From NCBI GenBank assembly GCA_007118975.1, contig SKQO01000003.1, positions 1-64,000 of the forward strand: 64,000 nucleotides of DNA, in the 5' to 3' direction. This document shows positions 21,641-31,134 of the stretch, one piece after another. The position numbers and the translations under genes are program-made. Positions within the stretch are counted from its first letter, which is position 1. Each line of letters opens with the position of its first letter. The DNA comes from Halobacteriales archaeon. GTDB lineage: Archaea; Halobacteriota; Halobacteria; Halobacteriales; SKNY01. Below the pieces are notes generated by a model. It was not told the DNA's origin. It was given only the letters and a program-made list of their open reading frames with translations, and made no database searches.

Positions 21641-23647
21641 TCAGAACCCCCTCCCACACCGTTGGCCTTGATCTTCGATTCGCACGGTTACCGATCCCGG
21701 GAAGGGGAGTGCGGTCGGGTCACCGGCCAGCACCGCACCGTTCCCAACCGACACGTCGATGACGTCTTCGACGCCGTCGAGCCCTTCGAGGAGCGCGAAA
21801 AGCTCGGAACGGTGGACCGGACGCTCGAACGGCCATCCCGCTCCAGTTGTGCCGGCAAGCGGGTCAAGAAACGCCACGACGGCCTCCCGAATGGTTTCCT
21901 CGACGCGATCGGATGATCGGCCGTCCTCGAGTGTAATCGCCGTCGTGACCGACACCTCGACGTACCGGGGCGCCTCGACGCGTACTCGGTCTGTGATGAG
22001 TGTGTGTTCGCGGAGATGGGCTGCCACGGCCGCCCGAAAGCCCTCAGTGGGAATCGACCGGCGGCGGTGTGGGGGCGCCTCCGGGACCACGACGACAGTA
22101 ACAGGCGGTACCGCACACGAATCACCCGTCGTTTCCACGAACGCGTGTGCGCGCTGAACATCGACTGCGGGTGTGTGCAACGCGAGTTCGCGGAAATCAG
22201 CAGGTGTGACTGCTCGGGTGGGCCGATCCGTCCGATCGCGGGCCCGGGCGATCGCGTCCGCCAGCGGTTCCGCCTCTTCGCCGCCGGACGGGGATTCGAC
22301 GACCCGCCCACCGCGTACCGCATCGGCAGCGGGGAATTGCCACGTCGCCTCCCCGTCGAGGTTACCCGCTTTCCCGCCACCGTACGTCACACAATCAGCG
22401 ATCACTTCGGCGCCGACTGGTGGGATTGTGCCCCGTCGACCGTCGCCGAACGTGACTGTCGCTGCACTCCGGTCCAACACGCAATGGGGATCGTCGGGCG
22501 AGGACGCGCTGAAATCATCGACGACCTCCCAACGGGTGTCTCCCACGGTAACGTGGGCCGCCACGACCGGCCCCACGGGAAACACGAATTGCTGGTTCGC
22601 TTCCCCCGTGGTGTGGTGGGGACCAACATCGGCGGGGAGCGCCTCATCATCCGTGCGTCGTTCGAGCGGGACGTCGGTCGCTTGCCATTCGTGTTTCACG
22701 GGCACCAGATTCGTGCCGATACGCTCGAACAGTGGAGGATGCTCGAGCCGGGTCGGGCCGCTCGATCGCCCGTCACCCTCCGCTACAAGACGGCCACGAA
22801 TCCAGTAGCGATCAATATCCACACCGAGAATGCGCGCCGCCTCGTGTTCGTCCTGCCAGTCCGTCGGCACTGCGAGTGTCAGCTGGCCACTCCGGTACAG
22901 ATGGGTTGTCCCGTCGCGTTCGATCTCGATCGGTTTCCATACGTCATCGTCGTGCCAGGCGTCTGGTCGGGTACAATGTTCCCACTGCAACTGGAGGGAC
23001 GGCTCGAACGCCATCTCGTCATCCCGCTCCAGCGCGGCCGCGAGCGAGTCGCCCTCCCGGTGGAAGGCCAGCGTGAGCCGGTCGGATGCGGCGAAGGGGT
23101 CTCGATCGAACCCGAGATAGAGAACGTTACCCTCCCTGCCATCACGGCCCAGCCCCGGAAAGTGTCGGTCGCCACGGTCGTTGTCCGCGGTGTGATCAGT
23201 GCGACCCCGATCGGTCTCGGTAATCACGCGATCAACCGACGCTGGGGCGAGGCGGGTCCCGGCGGAAACCTCGAACGAGACGCGCGACCCATCCGGTCGC
23301 GTGGCCGCTACTGGGGTCTTCGGGGAGAGAAGCCACGAGGTATCCTCGAGCTCGGATGCGTCGACGGCGGCGGTCACCGCAACCTCCAGCACGCCGGTCG
23401 CCCGTTGCGGCGGCCGTGGTCGAATTCCGACCAAGTCGAGGTATTTCCGCCGGTGTTCATCCGTTACCTGATCGAGTTGATATCCATAGGTTTCGACGAG
23501 CCAGGCCAGCAGCTCGATGATCGTGATACCCGGATCGTGTTCGTTGTGATCGGTCCAGGCGGGCGCGAGCACCGGAAGCCGTTTGAGGGCGTCCTCTCGC
23601 AGCTCCTCGAACGTCACATCGTCCAGATCGGGAGCGTCGAGCGCCAC
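21641..23647 (-). CDS. Baseplate J-like protein (Afp12-type wedge)
   Basis: 668-aa baseplate protein of the phage gpJ/gp6 superfamily. The N-terminus (LAPAWTDHNEHDPGITIIEL) is the conserved start of putative baseplate assembly proteins, and the C-terminal half has TPADFRELALHTPAVDVQRA and PVTVVVVPEA, the J-like core. It builds the wedge that holds the sheath and tube at the baseplate. It is encoded 3 bases after a second, larger J-like protein, so the baseplate is probably heteromeric, as with Afp11/Afp12. Chain length is normal for the family. Confidence 0.88.
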   Translation of the reverse strand: MALDAPDLDDVTFEELREDALKRLPVLAPAWTDHNEHDPGITIIELLAWLVETYGYQLDQVTDEHRRKYLDLVGIRPRPPQRATGVLEVAVTAAVDASELEDTSWLLSPKTPVAATRPDGSRVSFEVSAGTRLAPASVDRVITETDRGRTDHTADNDRGDRHFPGLGRDGREGNVLYLGFDRDPFAASDRLTLAFHREGDSLAAALERDDEMAFEPSLQLQWEHCTRPDAWHDDDVWKPIEIERDGTTHLYRSGQLTLAVPTDWQDEHEAARILGVDIDRYWIRGRLVAEGDGRSSGPTRLEHPPLFERIGTNLVPVKHEWQATDVPLERRTDDEALPADVGPHHTTGEANQQFVFPVGPVVAAHVTVGDTRWEVVDDFSASSPDDPHCVLDRSAATVTFGDGRRGTIPPVGAEVIADCVTYGGGKAGNLDGEATWQFPAADAVRGGRVVESPSGGEEAEPLADAIARARDRTDRPTRAVTPADFRELALHTPAVDVQRAHAFVETTGDSCAVPPVTVVVVPEAPPHRRRSIPTEGFRAAVAAHLREHTLITDRVRVEAPRYVEVSVTTAITLEDGRSSDRVEETIREAVVAFLDPLAGTTGAGWPFERPVHRSELFALLEGLDGVEDVIDVSVGNGAVLAGDPTALPFPGSVTVRIEDQGQRCGRGF

Positions 23648-23650
23648 GGT

Positions 23651-26650
23651 TCACCGCCCCCCGCGAAACGGTTCGACGACGAGTTCATGTTGTCCATTAC
23701 GAGTGAGGAGATCCGGTGCACCCTCGGGGGGCGCTTCCCCTTGCACGACAGTGATATCTTCCCCGCCCACTCGGTAGCGGAGGCGAAGCGTCCGAACGTG
23801 GTCCACGCCAGCCGTGGCCTCGACGATCGCGAAGAGATCCGAGACGGAGGGGAGTTCGCCGAACGCCCATCCGTCGCCCTCGGCCCCGGTGACGGGATGG
23901 AGATACGAGGTAAGTCGATCCTCGATTCGAGCCTCGACCGTCCCGAGCCCCTCATCCGGCTCGGCCACGATTGTTGCGTCGGTCCCGACCGCAACGTAAC
24001 TCGGCCCTCGCACGACGAGCCGACCTTCACCAATGATCGGCGCCGGTGATCGCGTACGCACCTCGCGCTCGACGGTGTCCCGCAAGGCCGGTGATGGAAC
24101 CGGTGCGGGCCGGCGATCCGCCGGGACGACAACCAGCGTCACCCAGCCTGGCGCTCGTTCACCCGCTTCGTTCAGCCCCGGAATACACGTGACCGCCGCC
24201 AGGTGGCGGGACGCATCCAGGGCAATCCGTTCAAAATCCGCCGCAGTTACGGCCCGGTCGCGGTCGCGGATCGTCCCAGGTGCCCGATCGAGGACGTCAC
24301 CTGTCGTTTCGCCCGCAGCGCCACCACCGCCGGCGACCGGATTAATAACGTCCTCCACCAGCGCAATCCCGCTCACGAGTTCGTCGATCTCACCTGACGC
24401 AACGTTGCCGGCCTCGCCACCGCCAGTCCGGTAGGTGGCCCGGATGTTGTCCGATCCGTGCGGTGGAATCCGGCCCGCGCGATCGTCGCCAAAGCGCACC
24501 GTTCCTTCGATCGGATCGAGGACGTAATGGCGATCGTCCTCGCCAGACGCGAGGAAGTCCCCGACCTGTTTCCAGCGGACCCATACTGCAGTGATCTCGC
24601 CGTCGGCATCCGTTTCGATCGAAACCCGCTCCGGGTCAGTGGTTTCGAGCCGATGCCGAGCACTGGCCGTGAGCGATTGGGACTCGTCGATCCACACCTC
24701 GCTGTCGAGAACGGGTGGTTCGGCAACCGACAGCGTCGTATTCGGCGAGCCGTCGCTTGAACCGAGTGTCTCGTCCTCGATTACCGTCACATTCGCGACT
24801 TCGCCGACGTTCGGGTGGAGACCCGAAATGGTCGGTGGGTCCGTCGTTTCCTCGACTGCCCCACCCGGTGTTGTCAACCGTTCGCGGCAGGCGGAAAGTC
24901 CGGTCGTCGCTTCGATCGCGCTGTCGTTTGCGGACACCGTTGCTCCGAACGCATCACCACGAACTCGCATGCGAAGCCAGTGGCGCTCTCGACCGAATCG
25001 TCGTTGCGGAGCCGATGGGGTCGGGAAATGGAGCGAGACGATCCCGGATTCGGTGGCACCGACACTTTCGTCGGTTCCGGGAGCGTGCTGCCAACCGTGC
25101 TCGACGCGATATTCCCACCGGGTTCGTGGCGTGAATTCCGGGGCGTATCGCAGATCCGCGGCATCGACGTAGAGCTGGATCGGTCCACCGGCGAGGGTCC
25201 CCTCGAAACCGAGATACATGGTCTGTGCGTCGTCGGGGAGCCGCCGGAACGGTCGAAACGGCACGTCTTCGCGCTCGAACACCAGGTTGTTCTCGGTCAG
25301 TAGGTGGGCTGGCGCGTCGTCCCACGCTTCCGGGTAGGTATAGGAGACCCGAAGGGAATCGATCGTGGGGGGATCCCCCACGACTTTCCGTTCCGGCTCT
25401 TCTACGCCGACGTGTCTGACTTCCACGAACTCACCGGCGATGAGTCGACCCCGAATCCAGGCCCCGTCTTGGCCGGCGACTGCCGTCATTTCGAGATCCT
25501 CCGGAACCTGAAACTGGAGCGACCGGGGGAAATCCTCCTCACAATGCATGTCCGCCTCCGGATCGAGCCCCCGCCAGGCGTTACCGTCGAAATATTCCCA
25601 GGAGAAGCCGACCTCGTCGACCCCCTTTTGATCGAGCGTCTGGGCCTCCACCCCCTCGAAACGGATCGTTACCTCGGCACCTCGTTTGGTGATTGCCTCG
25701 TCGGAGCGGAGATAAAACGTATCTCGCTGTCGGGGCATGGTTCCGAACGGATAGATCGGGCCGTCACCTGTCGACTGGGGTACGTCGTTTGCGTACATCC
25801 CGTCGACCGGGGCATCGTTCTTCGGTCGCCCGAACCTGAGGCTGTCGAGTTCGATATCGAACGCTGTAGACGCGAACTCCTCCATCCTCGCACGAACCCA
25901 GTAGGTTTCGATCCCGTTTCGATCGGTTTCGGTAAGTTCCTCGTCACAGCCGAGACTGAACGTGAAGGGCTGGCGGCCCGGATCCTCGCGGGTCAGCTCG
26001 TGCCAGCCTTCACCGTCCGGACCGGATTCTCCGTGAAACTCCCAGACCAACCGTCCGAGCGCCGCTGGATCGTCCGCTTCGACCTCCAGTTGGATCGTCG
26101 CCGGCCCCGAGACATCCAGGCGTTCCGGATGGCCCACGTAGAGCGCGTGACGCTGTCGATTCTCGCCGGAAAAGAGGGTGCTCGAGGCCGCCCCGTCGAC
26201 GACCTCATCGTGTCTCGTGATCCGATCGTCCGCCGGATCGACACAGTACACCTCCCGTAACCTGGCGGGCGTCGCCTCGAACGCATCGCCTCGACCGAGC
26301 CGGAAATCGAGCTCCTCGTCGTTAGGTTCCGCCGAAAGGGTCGTCCCGGGCGGGATCGGGACATTTCGATTCGCATCCGCTGCAACCTCGAATGCGACCG
26401 GGACCGTGGCGGCCTGGGGTGGACGACGCCCGAATCCGAGGGTTTCGAAGAAGGCGACCCGGTGTTTTTCGGGTAACTGATCGACCCGTTCCAGGAGATC
26501 GTCCGCCATCGCTGCGAACAGCTCGACGACGGCCGCCCCCGGGCCACCGCTCTCGGGTTCCCATCGATCGGTGTACGTCGCGGCATTAGCCTCGATAGCC
26601 GCTCGGACCGCGGCCCGGTCGCGACCGTCGAGTGTCGGTGGCTCGCTCAT
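23651..26650 (-). CDS. Large baseplate J-like protein (Afp11-type wedge)
   Basis: 999-aa baseplate protein. ATG 26650 is preceded one base earlier by the gp25 stop, so this start, not the longer open frame, is chosen. The N-terminus (ELFAAMADDLLERVDQLPEK) and the C-terminal TAADFERIALDASRHLA with VTLVVVPADRRPAPVPSPAL match J-like baseplate wedges. The roughly 500-residue middle is beta-rich and carries two tandem segments with WEF/WEY-type strands (FSWEYFDGNAWRGL). It is a paralogue of the next gene product in its C-terminal core. Together they likely form the wedge ring. Confidence 0.88.
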   Translation of the reverse strand: MSEPPTLDGRDRAAVRAAIEANAATYTDRWEPESGGPGAAVVELFAAMADDLLERVDQLPEKHRVAFFETLGFGRRPPQAATVPVAFEVAADANRNVPIPPGTTLSAEPNDEELDFRLGRGDAFEATPARLREVYCVDPADDRITRHDEVVDGAASSTLFSGENRQRHALYVGHPERLDVSGPATIQLEVEADDPAALGRLVWEFHGESGPDGEGWHELTREDPGRQPFTFSLGCDEELTETDRNGIETYWVRARMEEFASTAFDIELDSLRFGRPKNDAPVDGMYANDVPQSTGDGPIYPFGTMPRQRDTFYLRSDEAITKRGAEVTIRFEGVEAQTLDQKGVDEVGFSWEYFDGNAWRGLDPEADMHCEEDFPRSLQFQVPEDLEMTAVAGQDGAWIRGRLIAGEFVEVRHVGVEEPERKVVGDPPTIDSLRVSYTYPEAWDDAPAHLLTENNLVFEREDVPFRPFRRLPDDAQTMYLGFEGTLAGGPIQLYVDAADLRYAPEFTPRTRWEYRVEHGWQHAPGTDESVGATESGIVSLHFPTPSAPQRRFGRERHWLRMRVRGDAFGATVSANDSAIEATTGLSACRERLTTPGGAVEETTDPPTISGLHPNVGEVANVTVIEDETLGSSDGSPNTTLSVAEPPVLDSEVWIDESQSLTASARHRLETTDPERVSIETDADGEITAVWVRWKQVGDFLASGEDDRHYVLDPIEGTVRFGDDRAGRIPPHGSDNIRATYRTGGGEAGNVASGEIDELVSGIALVEDVINPVAGGGGAAGETTGDVLDRAPGTIRDRDRAVTAADFERIALDASRHLAAVTCIPGLNEAGERAPGWVTLVVVPADRRPAPVPSPALRDTVEREVRTRSPAPIIGEGRLVVRGPSYVAVGTDATIVAEPDEGLGTVEARIEDRLTSYLHPVTGAEGDGWAFGELPSVSDLFAIVEATAGVDHVRTLRLRYRVGGEDITVVQGEAPPEGAPDLLTRNGQHELVVEPFRGGR

Positions 26651-26651
26651 G

Positions 26652-27038
26652 TCAGGCCCCCGTGAGATAAAACGGATACACGAGGTTCCGTTCGGTGTTA
26701 CTGGCTCGTATCCGGTAGTCGATCTCGACGGTAAGTTCGCCACGGCTCCGGTCTGTGATGGTAGCAGCGACGTCGAGCACCTCGATTCGAGGCTCCCACT
26801 GGATTAGCGCGTCCTCGACATCATCCTCGAGCAGGGTGATGCGGGTCGTGTCCAGTGCGGCGAAGGCGTAATCGTGGATTCCACAGCCGAACGAGGGGCG
26901 CATCACACGCTCGCCAGGGGCGGTCGACAGGATCAGTCGGATTGCCTGCTCGATGTCGGTCTCGCCGTCGGCAACGGCGATCGCGCCGTCTGGCGTGTCA
27001 ATGGGGAAGGCCCAGCCGCTCCCGAGGAACTCGCTCAT
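26652..27038 (-). CDS. gp25/gpW-like baseplate protein
   Basis: 128-aa protein of the GPW_gp25 family, which nucleates the sheath at the baseplate (Afp9-like). Family features: GSGWAFPID near the N-terminus, the helix EQAIRLILSTAPGERVMRP, the loop SFGCGIHDYAF, and the closing RNLVYPFYL. Its start overlaps the PAAR stop by 4 bases and its stop lies one base before the next start, so it sits inside a tightly coupled run. Length is standard. Confidence 0.93.
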   Translation of the reverse strand: MSEFLGSGWAFPIDTPDGAIAVADGETDIEQAIRLILSTAPGERVMRPSFGCGIHDYAFAALDTTRITLLEDDVEDALIQWEPRIEVLDVAATITDRSRGELTVEIDYRIRASNTERNLVYPFYLTGA

Positions 27039-27322
27039 TCGATGATCACCGACGTGGCGCCACCGACGATGGTGTTCGGCGGTCCGCTTTCCGCGATGGC
27101 GTCCCCGAGCCTGGCGGCCGGCATCCCGTTGATAAGCACCGACGTACTCCCGCCCTGGACGACACCGCCGACGTGGGTGACCGGAGAACTCACGGGACAG
27201 GCGTGATAGTCAGAGATGGCTCGCCACGCCGGCAGTCCCTCGATGAGGACGTCGGGACTGCCCGGACCGGAGAGGGGCGTTCCATGGGCGGTCGGATCAG
27301 TCGCTCGTGCTGCTGGTGGCAT
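27035..27322 (-). CDS. PAAR-domain spike tip protein
   Basis: 95-aa PAAR-repeat protein that caps the spike with a sharp, metal-bound tip. Visible features are MPPAARATDPTAHGTPL, a SPDVLIEGLPAWR repeat unit, VLINGMPAARLGD and NTIVGGATSVIIE. His and Cys residues (THVGG, YHACP) are available for metal binding, as in the family. It is Afp10-like. It starts 2 bases after the gpV spike gene and overlaps the gp25 start by 4 bases. No extra toxin domain is fused to it. Confidence 0.93.
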   Translation of the reverse strand: MPPAARATDPTAHGTPLSGPGSPDVLIEGLPAWRAISDYHACPVSSPVTHVGGVVQGGSTSVLINGMPAARLGDAIAESGPPNTIVGGATSVIIE

Positions 27323-27324
27323 GG

Positions 27325-27960
27325 TTAGTTGAGAGTGATGAGCGCCCCGTCGAGCGTGAGGACGCCGCCGGCCTCGATATCGAGGTTGCCGGTGGTGCTA
27401 ATCTGGATACTTGGTGCCTCGATGCTGATGCTCGCATCGCTCGAAATCGACAGTTCCCTTGCAGCGCCGTCGAATTCGATTCGATTTCCTCCGGTATCCT
27501 CGACGGTCACCGTCTCGCCATCGTCATCAAGCTCGATCGTGTGTCCGGCAGCCGTTTCGAGCGTGACTCCTTCCTCGCCGCTTCCGTCTGCGAACGTCAG
27601 TTCATGGCCACTGCGCGATCGTATTTGTCTGATATCGTTGTCCGGGTCGGGGGCGTCCGTTGGTGGTTCGTCGTCGCCGTTCCAGAGGGAACCCACGACG
27701 TACGGGTAGTCGATGTCACCGTTCTCGAATGCGACGAGCACCTCGTCGCCGACTTCGGGGACAAAATACGTCCCTCGATCTGGACCTGCCATGGGGACTG
27801 CAATTCTGGTCCAGTCGCTTTCCCCGGCGGTCTCGAGCCAAGGATACCGCAGGGTAACCCGGCCGCGCTGCTGGGGATCGTCGTTCTCGGCAACGATCGC
27901 CACGGCGACACCCTGAATCGATCCCGTTCCGCTGGTCGTTGAATCTCGTGAATAACTCAT
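27325..27960 (-). CDS. Phage baseplate assembly protein V-like spike
   Basis: 211-aa gpV/VgrG-C-like spike protein. The N-terminal half is an OB fold (GVAVAIVAENDDPQQRGRV, WTRIAVPMAG, FVPEVGDEVLVAF). The C-terminal half has short alternating strands (SISSDASISIEAPSIQISTT) typical of the trimeric beta-helix needle. In Afp and VgrG this part is fused to the gpD-like part; here the two are separate genes overlapping by ATGA (27957-27960). The PAAR tip is encoded next. Confidence 0.93.
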   Translation of the reverse strand: MSYSRDSTTSGTGSIQGVAVAIVAENDDPQQRGRVTLRYPWLETAGESDWTRIAVPMAGPDRGTYFVPEVGDEVLVAFENGDIDYPYVVGSLWNGDDEPPTDAPDPDNDIRQIRSRSGHELTFADGSGEEGVTLETAAGHTIELDDDGETVTVEDTGGNRIEFDGAARELSISSDASISIEAPSIQISTTGNLDIEAGGVLTLDGALITLN

Positions 27961-29012
27961 CTCTCAACCTCCGTCGCAAGTCGAACGTCGAACGACGTCC
28001 GGTAGCCGCTCGTGTCGATCGTGTGCACCACGTCGGTGATGTAGTAGCGGCCAGAAAACCGCTCGCCGAGCCCCCGTAGTGAAACCGTCTGGTCGACGTC
28101 GAGCTCGGGGATGCCAATCGTCTCGGCGGAACCTTCGAAGGAGGCATCCTCCCGCTCGGTGAGGAGCCGGTCGGCGAGCCGGTCGGCCTCCTTTTGCGAG
28201 GTAACCGGCCGCTTGACCGTCCGGACGCGGTCGCCGTCCTCGTCGCCCGCAGTCCCCACGATCTCGGCTTTTTGCTCGGGATCCCAGTGGTGCACCTTGA
28301 CGCCGTCGAGGGTTCGGGCGTCGGTGAACGTGGGCGAGAAGGACTCCAGGCTTTCTCCATACGTCAGTGTCAAGGATGAAGGGGCGTCGACTGCTGGTGG
28401 GCCGAATCTGAGCTCATCCGCTCGAACGTACACCTGGTAGGGGCGGCCACCGGCGGTATTTCGCTCGGCCAGCTCCACGAGGTAGTCGGCGTCCGATTCC
28501 TCGTTGTTGTATGTGACCCGGCGGCGTTCGTCCTCACCGACTGGGGTGACAGCGGCATCCAGGCCGTATGCGGCCGCGATCTCTGCAGCGATCTCGTCGT
28601 CGGTACTGTCTTCCCACCGTTCCTGCACGACACGCTTGGTCATATCGTGGTACGTGCCATAGCCACTCACCGAAATCGTCGGGGCGCCCGACGCCGGGAA
28701 GGAAGTGCCGAGCTCGCGCACGGAGCCGATGAACATCGTGGGGAGATCTTCCGGTGTTCCGTATCCCATCGCGATCTCCACGTGAACCCCGACGGGGACG
28801 TCATTCCAGTCGAAATCCAGGAACTCGCTCGCTTCGTGGTCGAACCGGGTAGCGAACGTCAGGTCGAAGTGGTCCGCGCCGTCCATCGTCGCGTCCACCG
28901 TGACGTCGCTGACGATCCCGTCCGTCTCCTCGAAGGTGGTACCACCGATCTCGACGACGAACCGAGGCACTGAGAAATCGTGGCCGAGGCCCGACAGTGC
29001 TTGTAACGTCAT
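27957..29012 (-). CDS. Phage late control D-like (gpD, VgrG N-terminal) hub protein
   Basis: 351-aa hub protein of the gpD/gp27-like family that links the tube to the spike. Family features: an N-terminal beta barrel with DHFDLTFATRFDHEASEFL, a second barrel, GLDAAVTP and the long C-terminal strand set ending RYYITDVVHTIDTSGYRTSF. Start and stop overlap the neighbouring genes by 4 bases each (LysM adaptor upstream, gpV downstream). Being separate from gpV means the Afp8-type spike is split in this system. Confidence 0.92.
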   Translation of the reverse strand: MTLQALSGLGHDFSVPRFVVEIGGTTFEETDGIVSDVTVDATMDGADHFDLTFATRFDHEASEFLDFDWNDVPVGVHVEIAMGYGTPEDLPTMFIGSVRELGTSFPASGAPTISVSGYGTYHDMTKRVVQERWEDSTDDEIAAEIAAAYGLDAAVTPVGEDERRRVTYNNEESDADYLVELAERNTAGGRPYQVYVRADELRFGPPAVDAPSSLTLTYGESLESFSPTFTDARTLDGVKVHHWDPEQKAEIVGTAGDEDGDRVRTVKRPVTSQKEADRLADRLLTEREDASFEGSAETIGIPELDVDQTVSLRGLGERFSGRYYITDVVHTIDTSGYRTSFDVRLATEVER

Positions 29013-29677
29013 CGTCGCTCCAGGGCAGGAATTCTCAATTCGGTGCCCCGTTCTAGCTCCCGTGGATTGACGATCTCGTTCGCGCGGGCAATCACGCGCC
29101 AGGCACCGGGCTTCCCGTATTCATCATTCGCGATCCCCCAGAGTGTATCACCCTCGGCGACCCGATGCACAGTGGTCGTGTCCGGGGAGTGGCGGGGTTC
29201 CTCCGCCAGTTGTTGGGCCGGCGGGGTGTACTCTCTGAACGTAACGTCCATGCGGGCCCGTACTGGCGTCCCGTCCGCCCGGAACATGGTGAAAGTCGTG
29301 TTGGCACTTTCGATCACGGATTGAAACGAGAGCTTCCCCCAGGCGAATTTCACTAACGGTGGCGCGTGTCGTTCGCCGTCGACGAGCAACAACGTGTTTA
29401 CCTTATTGGTGAGCTTCCGGACGTCGTCCGGCTCCCCCTCCCGGTCTTCGTAGACATCAAAGAACAGCTCGACCGAGAGCGTCTCGGCATCACCGCTGAC
29501 GAACTGCTGGAACGGTGCATCCAGACCGGGGACCTCCTGTTCGGCGTAGGTGACGCTTTTGTCGACGCTGATTTCCTCGGGGTTGAACTGGACGGCGATT
29601 TCGTCCTCCCCGGGATCGAGATCTTCATCGAGAATCTTGATCCGCGCGTCGTCGTACTCGCGGTCGGTGGCGCTCAT
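29009..29677 (-). CDS. LysM-domain tube-baseplate adaptor (Afp7-like)
   Basis: 222-aa protein with a tube-like N-terminal beta domain (EIAVQFNPEEISVDKSVTYA, then AETLSVELFFDVYED) and a C-terminal LysM domain at about residues 169-220 (HRVAEGDTLWGIANDEYG...RGTELRIPALE). In eCIS this protein sits between the tube and hub; the LysM is structural, not a murein anchor, which matters here because haloarchaea have no peptidoglycan. It overlaps both neighbours by 4 bases. Confidence 0.9.
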   Translation of the reverse strand: MSATDREYDDARIKILDEDLDPGEDEIAVQFNPEEISVDKSVTYAEQEVPGLDAPFQQFVSGDAETLSVELFFDVYEDREGEPDDVRKLTNKVNTLLLVDGERHAPPLVKFAWGKLSFQSVIESANTTFTMFRADGTPVRARMDVTFREYTPPAQQLAEEPRHSPDTTTVHRVAEGDTLWGIANDEYGKPGAWRVIARANEIVNPRELERGTELRIPALERR

Positions 29678-31134
29678 CGTCCGCGACGCTCCCGTTCGAT
29701 TCGCTCCCGTCGATCGAGTTTGCGGGTGAGCTGGTCTGCAAGGCGGTCGAGATCGATGCGGTCGGTCAGGTCGGTGGTCTCCTGTTGTCGCGCTGGCTGA
29801 CGATCGGGGCGCGGTTCGGTATTCGTCTGGTCCGGTTCCGAATCGGAGTCACTCGGGCGGCTCTCGGTAGTTCGATGGAGTGACATAGGAGGACCTGACG
29901 TCGGTGACCCGGGTTCAACGGAGGGACTCGAGGATCGCTCGGATCGAGTGCCGCTCGCCAGCTGGCCACTAGCAGTCACGGTTGTCCTCGACACGGTCAG
30001 CTCCCCTCCTGCTTGGGAAGCCGGCGGAAGATCGGCTGGTGAAGCATCAGATCGAGGGGCGGGAGTACTGGAACCCGCGAGGGAGTCGCCACCAGCGGCC
30101 TCGCCGCTCGAGAAGAGGTTTGTCACGCTCAGATCCGGCGGTGCAGAACCTGGAGGAGTGGATTCCCGCTCTGTGATCCCGTGGTGGCTCGACGGGTCTG
30201 GAGCATCCACTGGGTCCGTGCTTGAAGAAGCACGTTCCAGGAGGCCTGGTTGGACCGCTTGTGTCTGCTCGTCGGCCGGTGTGGTTGCCGGGGATGGTGT
30301 GACGGTGGTCCGAGCCGGGGCGTGCGCACCACGACCTTGATTTCTCACCGCAGTCTCCCGCGATAGCGATCGAGCACCGGCCGTCCCCGAATCACCCTGG
30401 TCGAAGTCACCTCCAGTTCCCTCTCGATCAGGCCAGGCTCCGCCGGTCGCGGTGCGGTGAAAACCTGCGCCCTCGGTGATCGAGTTCGACCGTACATTGT
30501 CAAAGGGTCTGAACATCGCTCGATTCTCGAGAAACGTCCGTTGGGTTTGTTGGCCCTCGGGGGGAGAAACCCTCACTGTCGCTCCGGATGGAGTATTGCC
30601 CGATCCCGGTGGGCGACTGGTCGGACGAGATCGGTCCCGGTCCTCTCCGGTCTCCCTGTGGTAGTCCGCTGCCGAAGTGGAGTGACTGGCTGGACTGATG
30701 CGGTCCGGATTCTCGTCCCTTCGCTCGTGGTAGGGGCGCGTGACCGGCGTGAGGTGAATGGCTGATTCGACCGGGGGGTCGTTCTGCTCGCGGCGGAGGA
30801 GGTGTTTGACGCGGAGCTCCGAGTCATCAACTGCCTCGGATGAATCGCCGATTTCCGTGGTCGGATCCGGTGGCGACGGGGGATCGCCGCCAGACCGCTG
30901 GAGAGCAGTCGGTGCTGTCCGAAAGAACGGGGAAAAGGTCAGAAGGGGCAGTGTCGACCACTGCCCGGCGACGACACTGGGATCAAGAACACGCGGGAAC
31001 GATCGGAGGAGTCCCACGAAATCACCGACCGGTCGTGACACTACTCCCCGCGAGATTGCAAGATCGTTGGTCCCTCGATCCCTTGCTCCAGGGATCTGGC
31101 CCCCACTGGCGTCCTCCCCTCCGCAACGCGTCAT
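29674..31134 (-). CDS. Disordered, Pro/Ser/Thr-rich eCIS protein with conserved C-terminal helix
   Basis: Up to 486 aa, first gene of the lower eCIS unit. Most of the chain is low-complexity (Pro, Ser, Thr, Gly, Arg, Asp) with no domain. Only the last ~35 residues are ordered, a basic amphipathic helix LDRLADQLTRKLDRRERIER, which resembles the C-terminal tag of short proteins encoded just before the LysM adaptor in other eCIS (Afp6 position). The start is uncertain: ATG 31134 has a plausible promoter, ATG 30516 is an alternative. A flexible linker or assembly role is inferred. Confidence 0.6.
   Translation of the reverse strand: MTRCGGEDASGGQIPGARDRGTNDLAISRGVVSRPVGDFVGLLRSFPRVLDPSVVAGQWSTLPLLTFSPFFRTAPTALQRSGGDPPSPPDPTTEIGDSSEAVDDSELRVKHLLRREQNDPPVESAIHLTPVTRPYHERRDENPDRISPASHSTSAADYHRETGEDRDRSRPTSRPPGSGNTPSGATVRVSPPEGQQTQRTFLENRAMFRPFDNVRSNSITEGAGFHRTATGGAWPDREGTGGDFDQGDSGTAGARSLSRETAVRNQGRGAHAPARTTVTPSPATTPADEQTQAVQPGLLERASSSTDPVDAPDPSSHHGITERESTPPGSAPPDLSVTNLFSSGEAAGGDSLAGSSTPAPRSDASPADLPPASQAGGELTVSRTTVTASGQLASGTRSERSSSPSVEPGSPTSGPPMSLHRTTESRPSDSDSEPDQTNTEPRPDRQPARQQETTDLTDRIDLDRLADQLTRKLDRRERIERERRGR

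Noticed and set aside
22004-24049. 681-codon plus-strand frame antisense to the J-like genes
   Set aside because: Shadow of two certain baseplate genes; the product is rich in Arg and Gly without any domain.
25304-26260. 318-codon plus-strand frame antisense to the large J-like gene
   Set aside because: Shadow frame, no domain, overlaps entirely with a confident coding gene.
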